Source: an uncultured Ignavibacteria bacterium
Lineage (GTDB): Bacteria; Bacteroidota; Ignavibacteria; Kapaibacteriales; Kapaibacteriaceae
Direction: 5' to 3'
Length of the DNA stretch: 64,000 bases
Assembly (NCBI GenBank): GCA_937870915.1
Contig: CALMZQ010000155.1
Location: 37,018-101,017 of the forward strand
Each line of letters begins with the position of its first letter. Positions within the stretch are counted from its first letter, which is position 1. Under the pieces are notes generated by a model that made no database searches, was not told the DNA's origin, and saw only the letters and a program-made list of their open reading frames with translations. Both the position numbers and the translations under genes were made by a program. This document shows, piece by piece, positions 19,553-27,566 of the stretch.

Positions 19553-20113
19553 CTATACGAGGAACTTGACCATTAGGTATTCGTCGACATAATAGTTGTC
19601 AACCTTCATTGCTCGAAGTTCCGTTCCGTACACGGCGAAACCAAGACGAAGATAGAGACCGTAGGATGCCTCGTTGTGGGTGCTAACGGTAAGCTGGATT
19701 TGTTCAACCTCAAGGATGTCTCGGGCGGTCTCGATAAGAGAGGCGATAAGTTTGGACGCAATTCCTTGTCCGCGGAATTCTTCGAGGACAAACAGCCCCC
19801 ATAAACGCCCCTTGTGGCGGAGTTTCATCTGCTCTTGTCCAGAATAACCGATCATCCCGATTATTCGGCCAGATACGTCAACAGCCCCAAGCAGGTATTG
19901 GTATGGATAGTTGACGTATTTCTCGAAACGCTGCTCCTTGGAGAGAACAGAGAGACCCTCAAACCAATCGTAGTCAGAGCCAAAAACCTCGGGTGCCTGA
20001 AGTAGGGCTTCGCGTTGGATATTGAGAAAAGCCGGGAAATCGTCGATCTCCAATGGCCGAATGTTGTAGTCTGTTGTCATGTGAGAATGTCCGTTGGCGA
20101 GGCTATTTACCAA
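19553..20113 (-). CDS. GNAT-family N-acetyltransferase
   Basis: IRPLEIDDFPAFLNIQREAL; LFVLEEFRGQGIASKLIASLIETA; NEASYGLYLRLGFAVYG. Confidence 0.88.
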   Translation of the reverse strand: MVNSLANGHSHMTTDYNIRPLEIDDFPAFLNIQREALLQAPEVFGSDYDWFEGLSVLSKEQRFEKYVNYPYQYLLGAVDVSGRIIGMIGYSGQEQMKLRHKGRLWGLFVLEEFRGQGIASKLIASLIETARDILEVEQIQLTVSTHNEASYGLYLRLGFAVYGTELRAMKVDNYYVDEYLMVKFLV

Positions 20114-21536
20114 TGCAAAATCGCGAGAACACAGTGTCTAGGACATCCGGATTCCAAGATTCTCCGGTAATGTCACCCAAAAGGCGGATCGCTGAACGGA
20201 TGTCTACCGCCATAAGATCAGAGGAAAGTCCAGAGTCCAAACCCGCTAGAGCCGACCTGAGGTGACTTGCAATACTCCGCAAGAGTTGTGCCTGCCTCGC
20301 GTTGATAAGCACATCCGAAACCCCAGACGTGGTGCTTTTTACGTGATCCCCTAGAAGCAACCGAAGTTTGTCCAATCCTTGTCCCGTCACGGCCGAGCAG
20401 ACAACGGATCTAACAGGATACGGAGGAAGAGTAGCCTCAATAACATCAACTTTGTTCTGAACAGTTACTACGGGTGTGTTTGGGAACCGAGCCTCAATAT
20501 CACGAACCAAACCCATGGAATGGTCTCTGTTGATAGATAGATCGTTTACCACCAGGATCAGGTCACTCTCTTCGATCACAGACGTTGTCAGTCGAATTCC
20601 TTGAAGTTCAATTTGGTCTTCGGTTTCGCGCAACCCAGCCGTGTCCATGAGGTGAATGGAATAGCCCTCAATAAAAAGTGTTTCCGTGAGGTAGTCTCTG
20701 GTAGTTCCCGGAACGTCGCTCACGATAGCCCGTTCCCGACCCAGGAGGGCATTAAAAAGTGAGCTTTTGCCAGCATTAGGGTATCCGACCACCGCTACAT
20801 GAAGGCCTGAGCGAAGTACCTCGGCGCTATGTGCAGAGGCTGCTGTGGCGTCAACATCTTCAATGATTGACTGAAGCGTACTTCGAAGTGAGCTTCGGTC
20901 GACAAACTCAACATCCTCCTCTGAGAAGTCGAGTTCTAGCTCCAAAAGCCCAATCACATCAAGCAGGTGCTGACGGAGTCCGGCTATACGCCTCGTAAAG
21001 CCCCCTGAGAGCTGTCGGGCAGCCGTTTGTGCACCGATACGCGATTCTGCATGGATAATGTCTGCAACAGCCTCGGCTTGGGTAAGGTCAAGTTTTCGGT
21101 TCATGAAGGCTCGCTTGGTGAATTCGCCGGGTTGAGCAAGTCGCACACCAGCGTTGAGAAGAGAGCTCACGATCTGGTCCGTAACAAACGAGCCGCCATG
21201 ACAGCCGATCTCTACAACATGCTCACCCGTGTATGAGCGAGGAGCACGGAATATGGTAGCCGTTACAGAGTCAACCCGCGCGCCGTCAACAACCCACCAC
21301 CCGTAGTTTATTGTGTGGTCTACTTCTGAGGTCAGTTTCACTGATCCCGAGAAAAACTCATCACTTGCCAAAAAGGCATTTTGGCCGCTGATTCTGATCA
21401 CGGCCAGACCAGCAACTCCGGGAGGAGTAGCCAAGGCACAAATGGTGTCGGTAAGAATAGCTGAAGACATGAAGCAAAATATGCAGACGTTGTGGCTAAT
21501 TGGCGTGAATGTTGTGGTGAAAACATGCGAGGGCAA
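20103..21536 (-). CDS. mnmE: tRNA modification GTPase MnmE (TrmE/ThdF)
   Basis: TICALATPPGVAGLAVIRISG, GYPNAGKSSLFNALLGRERAIVSDVPGTTRDYLTE, LMDTAGLRETED, C-terminal DTVFSRFCIGK. Confidence 0.97.
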   Translation of the reverse strand: MPSHVFTTTFTPISHNVCIFCFMSSAILTDTICALATPPGVAGLAVIRISGQNAFLASDEFFSGSVKLTSEVDHTINYGWWVVDGARVDSVTATIFRAPRSYTGEHVVEIGCHGGSFVTDQIVSSLLNAGVRLAQPGEFTKRAFMNRKLDLTQAEAVADIIHAESRIGAQTAARQLSGGFTRRIAGLRQHLLDVIGLLELELDFSEEDVEFVDRSSLRSTLQSIIEDVDATAASAHSAEVLRSGLHVAVVGYPNAGKSSLFNALLGRERAIVSDVPGTTRDYLTETLFIEGYSIHLMDTAGLRETEDQIELQGIRLTTSVIEESDLILVVNDLSINRDHSMGLVRDIEARFPNTPVVTVQNKVDVIEATLPPYPVRSVVCSAVTGQGLDKLRLLLGDHVKSTTSGVSDVLINARQAQLLRSIASHLRSALAGLDSGLSSDLMAVDIRSAIRLLGDITGESWNPDVLDTVFSRFCIGK

Positions 21537-21553
21537 CCGTTCACTTTGTAACG

Positions 21554-22300
21554 ATGTTTACTATCATCGAACCCATAGAATTCCATCTGCCTGTGGTTAC
21601 ATCCACAAATGATTACGCGAAAGAACTTCTTTCGACGTATCCCTATGTGTTTGTGTCGGCTCAACACCAGACAGCCGGACGTGGACGTAACGGACGCACG
21701 TGGATTGGTGATACGCAGGCCAATGCCTATTGTTCGATCGGTATACGACACTCCCAAGATGAATCGATCGAGGAACTATCGGCCCATATGGCAAGGGGCT
21801 CCTTTGCCGTACTCGATACCATACGCGCTTTCGATTCCACAATCGAGCTGCGACTCAAGTACCCGAACGACGTGCAGGCCCGAACAGAGCACGGTTGGTC
21901 AAAGATCTCCGGGATACTTGTTGAGCACGAGTTCCAGGGGCAACGTTGCATAACATCCGTCATCGGTATTGGACTGAATGTAGATCAAACGGAATTTCCG
22001 GATACTATTACACAACCTTGCACGTCACTTCGTCTGCTTGGGGTGTATTGCAACGTAGGAGCAGTTATAAATTCTCTACGTAGCAGGTTTTCTGTGTGGC
22101 GCTCCAAACCATGGATGGAGATTCACGAGCACTGGGTCAATCAACTAGATCTGGCATCGAAGAACATTCGGATAAGGGGAACCGACGGCAACTGGAAACT
22201 GAAAACAGTCCTTCCGGACGGTCGGTTGGTCCTTCGGAATGATGTCTCACATACGGAACGGACGATAAGCGATGGCGACACTCTACGATACGAAGATTGA
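21554..22300 (+). CDS. birA: Biotin--[acetyl-CoA-carboxylase] ligase
   Basis: VTSTNDYAKELLS, AQHQTAGRGRNGRTWIG, LKYPNDVQARTEHGWSKISGILVEHE, GIGLNVDQTEFP. Confidence 0.92.
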   Translation: MFTIIEPIEFHLPVVTSTNDYAKELLSTYPYVFVSAQHQTAGRGRNGRTWIGDTQANAYCSIGIRHSQDESIEELSAHMARGSFAVLDTIRAFDSTIELRLKYPNDVQARTEHGWSKISGILVEHEFQGQRCITSVIGIGLNVDQTEFPDTITQPCTSLRLLGVYCNVGAVINSLRSRFSVWRSKPWMEIHEHWVNQLDLASKNIRIRGTDGNWKLKTVLPDGRLVLRNDVSHTERTISDGDTLRYED

Positions 22301-23105
22301 ACTCAACGGTGTTGAGTATGGCATCGCAGGAATCGACGTTGGCAATAGCCGCGTAAAGATCCATCACGATGATGTGTTCTTGTCCTTCCCGTATGACAAG
22401 GAATGGAAGAAGAATGTACAGCATCACTTCCGTGACCACGTGTCAAAACGATACCTTATTGGTCTCTCTAGCGTAAACCCAAAACAGACCACGGCAATCG
22501 TGAAGGTACTCCAGAGAATCCCGGGACATCTTGTACTGAATGCTCATTCGCTACTGATGCGTAATGATGCACTGCTTTCACTTGGGCGAGTAGAAAATGC
22601 AGGCATAGACCGTATGCTAGGAACGATAGGTGCGATGACTCGTATTCAGCCCCCTATCATCACTGTTGATTGTGGAACGGCCGTTACCGTAAATGCTGTT
22701 TCTGCCGATCATCACTTCTTGGGTGGCGTGATCTTTGCCGGACTTTCCACACAGCTCTTTGGATTATCGAAACAGACCGCTGCAATTCCGGAAGCCAAAT
22801 ACGTTCCACCTACAAGTTCACTTGGGGTGAACACCATGCAGTGTTTGATGTCGGGTGTAACAGCATCTGTTGTAGGTGGAGTGCTTCGCACAATAACGTC
22901 CATCAAAACCAACGACCTTGCAGATAAGGACGTACCCGTAGTGATCACGGGGGGTGAATCACAACAAGTTCTGGATACGCTCGTTGCCGAAGGTGTGAAT
23001 GCCGTCTATCACCAACATATGGTAACCGACGGTATACTTGCACTTCTATCAAAAGCAACACTCGCAGACCTACAAGACTCCATCATCGGTAAGATCTTGA
23101 ACTGA
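22272..23105 (+). CDS. coaX: Type III pantothenate kinase
   Basis: GIAGIDVGNSRVKI; GIDRMLGTIGAM; ITVDCGTAVTVNAVSADHHFLGGVIFAGL; VVITGGESQ. Confidence 0.88.
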   Translation: MATLYDTKIELNGVEYGIAGIDVGNSRVKIHHDDVFLSFPYDKEWKKNVQHHFRDHVSKRYLIGLSSVNPKQTTAIVKVLQRIPGHLVLNAHSLLMRNDALLSLGRVENAGIDRMLGTIGAMTRIQPPIITVDCGTAVTVNAVSADHHFLGGVIFAGLSTQLFGLSKQTAAIPEAKYVPPTSSLGVNTMQCLMSGVTASVVGGVLRTITSIKTNDLADKDVPVVITGGESQQVLDTLVAEGVNAVYHQHMVTDGILALLSKATLADLQDSIIGKILN

Positions 23106-23110
23106 TCGTT

Positions 23111-23983
23111 ATGCCGAGTCCCATCGCACTTGCACTCCATGGTGGAGCCGGCAACCTCGCACGGTACGCAGGAACCGGCCGTTTAGAGCTTGCCGAAGAA
23201 ATGCTCAACAACCTCGTTCGCACCCTTCATCAAGGTTTGATAGGGGGCTCATCAGCACTCGACGTAGCCACGCTGGCAGTGATGGCCATGGAAGATTCCG
23301 GCCTGTTCCATGCCGGCAAAGGATCGTCGCCAAATTCAAAGGGCTATGTTGAACTCGATGCCTCTATCATGAATGGGAGAGAACGAACGGCGGGATCTAT
23401 AGCAGCGGCAACGAACATGAAGAATCCGATCAAGGCCGCACGATACGTAATGGAACAGACGCAACAGGTGTTGATCGTTGGTCCAGAAGCCGACCTTCTT
23501 ACACGTGCATCCGGTTCAGAGATCGTTGCACCGGACTACTTTGTTCCATGTGATGAAGTTGGTGTAGCACTTCCATCGATGGGGACGGTGGGAGCTGTGG
23601 TGCTTGATCTTTCCGGCGATGTAGTTGCTGCAACATCAACAGGTGGAACCCTTCGTAAACGCGCCGGTAGAGTGGGTGATGCACCCATCATTGGAGCCGG
23701 GACGTATGCGGTGAACAACGTTGGAGGAGTTTCTTGCACCGGAGTTGGAGAGTACTTTCTCCGCACGAGTGCAGCCTCGCGTGTGATAGCACGAATGGAC
23801 CTTCTCGGCGAGAGCCCAGGTGCTGCCTCGGGTTCTATTCTCTCAGAGATAACTGAGATGGGTGGATCCGGCGGAATGATCGTGATCGATCATCGTGGAA
23901 CAGTTGCGATGCCATACTCAACACAGGGCATGTATCGTGCATCGATTGATGCACGAGGTACCATTGTTGTTGGTTGTCTCTAG
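23111..23983 (+). CDS. Isoaspartyl peptidase/L-asparaginase (Ntn hydrolase)
   Basis: LALHGGAGNLAR; AGKGSSPNSKGYVELDASIMNG; GTVGAVVLDLSGDVVAATSTGGT with autoprocessing Thr. Confidence 0.93.
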   Translation: MPSPIALALHGGAGNLARYAGTGRLELAEEMLNNLVRTLHQGLIGGSSALDVATLAVMAMEDSGLFHAGKGSSPNSKGYVELDASIMNGRERTAGSIAAATNMKNPIKAARYVMEQTQQVLIVGPEADLLTRASGSEIVAPDYFVPCDEVGVALPSMGTVGAVVLDLSGDVVAATSTGGTLRKRAGRVGDAPIIGAGTYAVNNVGGVSCTGVGEYFLRTSAASRVIARMDLLGESPGAASGSILSEITEMGGSGGMIVIDHRGTVAMPYSTQGMYRASIDARGTIVVGCL

Positions 23984-23990
23984 CCCCTTC

Positions 23991-26357
23991 TCAAAAGGCC
24001 TGACCAAGGCCGATGCTGAGTTGCCAGTTACCGGAGTTCATTGATCCGCGTCTTCCAAAAATCCATTTATCATTAGCACGTGTTGGGTCGTAGATGCTTG
24101 TTGCCCAATCGATGCGGAACGGTCCAACCGGAGTCTCGAATCGATATCCAATACCTGCCGCCAGTACGCTTCCCATATACAAATCTTCGAGTCGCATCGA
24201 CCCATAGAGGTCGGTTGTGAAACGATTGAATGAGTTTCCAATATCGGTGAAGAAGGTAAAACCGCTGCGTTCAACAATGGACGCCCAGATTCCATCAACG
24301 CCGCGTGGTCTCTCGAAGGAATAACGCACTTCAAAGCCAAGTTCTACGAGCGAGGCACTGCCGATAACATTTGAATAGATGTATTGATTGTTGGGATTAG
24401 GATCGTCGATCCGTCCGGAGTGTGGATCGTGTAGAGTGCGAGACGGAAAGGATCGGATACTCGCAGGACCACCAGCAAAGAACTGACGTTCAAGAGGTAC
24501 ATAGGTGTTGTTCTGAGTGGTATCACCCCGTACAAAGTCCAATAACTGGATATGGCCGAGCTTGATCTTTGTGGCACCAACGATACGCTTACTCAGCGGT
24601 ATAACTGTGGAGAGGAAGGCTTGCCCACGGAGATATTTACCTGCCCCCCAACCCCATTCAAACGAAATGCTTGAGAATGTGCCTTGTGTTGGATTAATCG
24701 GATTGTTCCGATGATCACCGCGGAGTGTGATACCGAGATTGATACCTGTGAAGAAATTTCCTGATTCCTTCAGATAGGTATCTAGGACAACAAATTGGGC
24801 AAATGTGCTGTACACGTAGGCCGTGTCCTCTGGCGTTGTTGCTTCACCGAGGGCGGTTTCCAAAGCCCCCTCAAAGTTCCGTGGTACCTGGCGTTCAAGT
24901 CCTGTATTAAGGTCGATCCCATTGAAGAACGTGTACGTATACAGCGAGATCGGCAGTTGAACATTTAAACCAGCTGACTCCAACTTAAAAGACTTCACAA
25001 GTTCACGAACGGAATAGTACGTTCGCGTTTGAACACCAAAACGCTGTCCAAAAAGTCTGCCAACATTGGGCCATGCAAGAACAAGTGAAGCAAGTGCTTC
25101 AGTTTCAAGTTCTTGTCCTTGGGCTATACGGCTGATATCCTGAAGAACATACTGCAGTGTGATCGAAGCAACTTGAGCTCCTCCGAACACATTGCGGTAT
25201 TGTGCGGTAGCTCCAACACCCAAGTTGAGATAGTTGTCAACAGCAGTCTGATAGAGCAGTAGGTTCATACCAACATCATATGGCTTGCTGTTACGTGTGA
25301 ACACTCTAATGCCAACTGTTGAATCACTTCCTTGATAACCTTTGCCTGTTGTGTCGTTGGCGATGGTATCGATAAGAACGATCTCAAAGGTACCAAGCGA
25401 CATGAGGTTGGCCCTCGACTGCTCCAGTTTTCTTCTGCTATACCACTCACCTGTTTCGAAATCTAACTGACGAAGCCGTGTAGACTCATTGACAGCTGGG
25501 TAACCGGCTGCATTCTCAAGAAACATGATACTATCTATGCGGACGCGGTTACCCGGTTCTACAACCACAACAACAGTATCATGTGTTCCGTCCTCGGAGA
25601 TCCCTACAAGAGGGGGCTGATAAATCGCCCGGTAATAACCGTTGTTGTGTAGGACATTCACAAGCAGGCGAACACTGTGTTCAATTGCGGCTTCTGAGAA
25701 AGCGTCCTTGGAGTGAAATGTCTGAGCATCGAGGGCTAGTTCGCGAACAGTGGAGTCCACACCTTCTAGACCGGAGATGATGAGTGTGTCTACGCGAGCG
25801 CGTTGTCCCTCGTTGACAAAAAATGTTAACGTGTTCTTCTTTGATTCTCGATCATATTTGAAATCGAAATTGACTGTTGCCTTGTGGAAACCATTCTGAT
25901 CGAGATAGGTAAGGATCGCCACACTATCATCATGAGCAGCAGCTGGATCGTAGTAACGAAGTTCTGTCTCTAGGTCCTTACGGATCTCACCGAACCGGTC
26001 CAATATCACCATTGGTGTTGCCGGATTTCTCCTGAAGTTTTCTTCGTAGTAGAGAGTAAGCTGGCGAGTGATAGAGAGTTCACTCGGTAACGAGGAGATT
26101 ATTCCGATGAGTTGTTCCGGCTTTGTCTCAACACACCCTACAAACTCTACAGCCTGCAATTCCTCGAGCTCTAATGCGCGTGATCGCTCACCAGAGCGCA
26201 CAACACTGTCTTGGTACTCCGATTGTGCTGAAAGGAACGGGGCTCCTGCCAAACACAAAACGAGCACGAAAAAGGCACGATGAAGAACGGCTTCATATCC
26301 GCTGCGGAGTATCACAGAGTGCAAAATACCGCGTAGAAGGTGCATGAAAACGAACAA
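23991..26357 (-). CDS. Omp85/BamA-TamA family outer-membrane protein
   Basis: POTRA-like repeats (YLDQNGFHKATVNFDFKYDRESKKNTLTFFVNEGQRARVDTLIISG) and C-terminal barrel (FAGGPASIRSFPSRTLHDP; AAGIGYRFETPVGPFRIDWATSIYDP; LSIGLGQAF). Confidence 0.88.
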   Translation of the reverse strand: MFVFMHLLRGILHSVILRSGYEAVLHRAFFVLVLCLAGAPFLSAQSEYQDSVVRSGERSRALELEELQAVEFVGCVETKPEQLIGIISSLPSELSITRQLTLYYEENFRRNPATPMVILDRFGEIRKDLETELRYYDPAAAHDDSVAILTYLDQNGFHKATVNFDFKYDRESKKNTLTFFVNEGQRARVDTLIISGLEGVDSTVRELALDAQTFHSKDAFSEAAIEHSVRLLVNVLHNNGYYRAIYQPPLVGISEDGTHDTVVVVVEPGNRVRIDSIMFLENAAGYPAVNESTRLRQLDFETGEWYSRRKLEQSRANLMSLGTFEIVLIDTIANDTTGKGYQGSDSTVGIRVFTRNSKPYDVGMNLLLYQTAVDNYLNLGVGATAQYRNVFGGAQVASITLQYVLQDISRIAQGQELETEALASLVLAWPNVGRLFGQRFGVQTRTYYSVRELVKSFKLESAGLNVQLPISLYTYTFFNGIDLNTGLERQVPRNFEGALETALGEATTPEDTAYVYSTFAQFVVLDTYLKESGNFFTGINLGITLRGDHRNNPINPTQGTFSSISFEWGWGAGKYLRGQAFLSTVIPLSKRIVGATKIKLGHIQLLDFVRGDTTQNNTYVPLERQFFAGGPASIRSFPSRTLHDPHSGRIDDPNPNNQYIYSNVIGSASLVELGFEVRYSFERPRGVDGIWASIVERSGFTFFTDIGNSFNRFTTDLYGSMRLEDLYMGSVLAAGIGYRFETPVGPFRIDWATSIYDPTRANDKWIFGRRGSMNSGNWQLSIGLGQAF

Positions 26358-26411
26358 CGCCCGATCAACCTAGGTCGATAGGGCGCATATGAACGTTGAG
26401 AGGAAGACGAG

Positions 26412-26747
26412 TTACGATTCGTACGTATCGTCGTCTTCGCTGAAGAACATATCGTCGGAGGCAGCCTCATATTCTGGCCAAAGGTCTTCGATGCCCTCAT
26501 AGGTGATCTCGTCTGAATCGTCGAGTTCACCAAGGTTATCGAGTACTTGCAACGGGGCTCCGCTGCGATTGGCATAATCAATGAGTTCCTCCTTGGTGGC
26601 CGGCCAAGGGGCATCCTCGAGATACGAGGCAAGTTCGGGCGTCCAAAACATGGGAGGATCCTTGTGAGTGGTTTTCCGGAATTCGTAAGCGGCGCGAATA
26701 TACACGCACGAGTCAGTAGACGCAATAACGAATCGTTTTCGACACAA
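26412..26747 (-). CDS. DUF2795-like small acidic protein
   Basis: FWTPELASYLEDAPWPATKEELIDYANRSGAPLQVLDNLGELDDSDEITYEGIEDLWPEYE. Confidence 0.65.
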   Translation of the reverse strand: MCRKRFVIASTDSCVYIRAAYEFRKTTHKDPPMFWTPELASYLEDAPWPATKEELIDYANRSGAPLQVLDNLGELDDSDEITYEGIEDLWPEYEAASDDMFFSEDDDTYES

Positions 26748-26762
26748 TTGTTACAGTCTGAA

Positions 26763-27467
26763 TCACAACTTCTGCAGGATGAACGCTGCCACGTCAAGAT
26801 CATACGGTGTGGTCACCTTAAAATTTATTTCTTCTCCGGGAACGGTATGCACAGGGCTTCCCATCTGCTCCACGAGAGACGCGCAATCTGTTCCAACCCG
26901 TCCACCAGCCTCGGCAACAGCGTAGGCCTGTCTGAGAAGAGAAGACGCAAATCCCTGGGGTGTTTGCACGCGAAACAGGGTAGAACGATCCACGGTGCCA
27001 CGTACCCGACCCTGGTCATCTACCGATTTTAGCGTGTCAGCGATGGGGATTACGGGAACCACAGCCAACTTTTCGTGTGTTGAATCGGCTACCCTCTCCC
27101 AAAGTTCCGGGCTGGACAGGGGGCGTACGGCATCATGAACGAGAATGATCCCAGTTTGGGTAAGAGAAGGGTGCGCCAGGGCTGCCTGAACTGAATGTTG
27201 GCGCTCTGTTGAGCCCCGTACAACATGCAGACGGGCATCGGCGATGCCAAATTGAACGAAGAGCCGATAAACGATGGCTTCATCATCAGGATGGATGGCA
27301 ATGACCACAGCGTCCACATACTCGGTTTGGAGCGCAATACGAATACATCGCACCAACAGGGGCACGCCAAGGAGCTCGAGGAATTGTTTAGGGGTTCCTC
27401 CCCCAAATCGTGTTCCACGTCCGGCAGCCGGAATGATCACTCCACGAGAAATGTGTTCGTTAGTCAT
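26763..27467 (-). CDS. ispD: 2-C-methyl-D-erythritol 4-phosphate cytidylyltransferase
   Basis: GVIIPAAGRGTRFGGGTPKQFLELLGVPLLVRCI; ILVHDAVRPLSSPELW; RVQTPQGFASSLLRQAY. Confidence 0.94.
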   Translation of the reverse strand: MTNEHISRGVIIPAAGRGTRFGGGTPKQFLELLGVPLLVRCIRIALQTEYVDAVVIAIHPDDEAIVYRLFVQFGIADARLHVVRGSTERQHSVQAALAHPSLTQTGIILVHDAVRPLSSPELWERVADSTHEKLAVVPVIPIADTLKSVDDQGRVRGTVDRSTLFRVQTPQGFASSLLRQAYAVAEAGGRVGTDCASLVEQMGSPVHTVPGEEINFKVTTPYDLDVAAFILQKL

Positions 27468-27471
27468 GGTT

Positions 27472-27506
27472 CAAAGATAGACGGAAGAGGGGGCTTCAAG
27501 AACAAA
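27472..27506 (-). promoter_or_regulatory. Candidate Bacteroidetes-type promoter of ispD
   Basis: Minus strand TTTG (27503-27506), 23 bp, TATCTTTG (27472-27479), about 5 bp before the ispD ATG. Fits TTTG-N19-23-TAnnTTTG. Confidence 0.5.
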
Positions 27507-27510
27507 GCAA

Positions 27511-27540
27511 ACGGGGTACCCTGTTGCCAGGGTACCCCGT
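27511..27540 (-). terminator. Strong hairpin, probable intrinsic terminator
   Basis: ACGGGGTACCCTG-TTGC-CAGGGTACCCCGT, 13-bp perfect stem, followed on the minus strand by TTGCTTTGTTC; downstream of the 27567 stop. Confidence 0.85.
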
Positions 27541-27566
27541 TGAGGGTGAACGTAGACTGTGAACAG

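Noticed and set aside
26547-27032. 161-aa plus-strand ORF across DUF2795/ispD
   Set aside because: Antisense to two better supported genes; no signal or domain.
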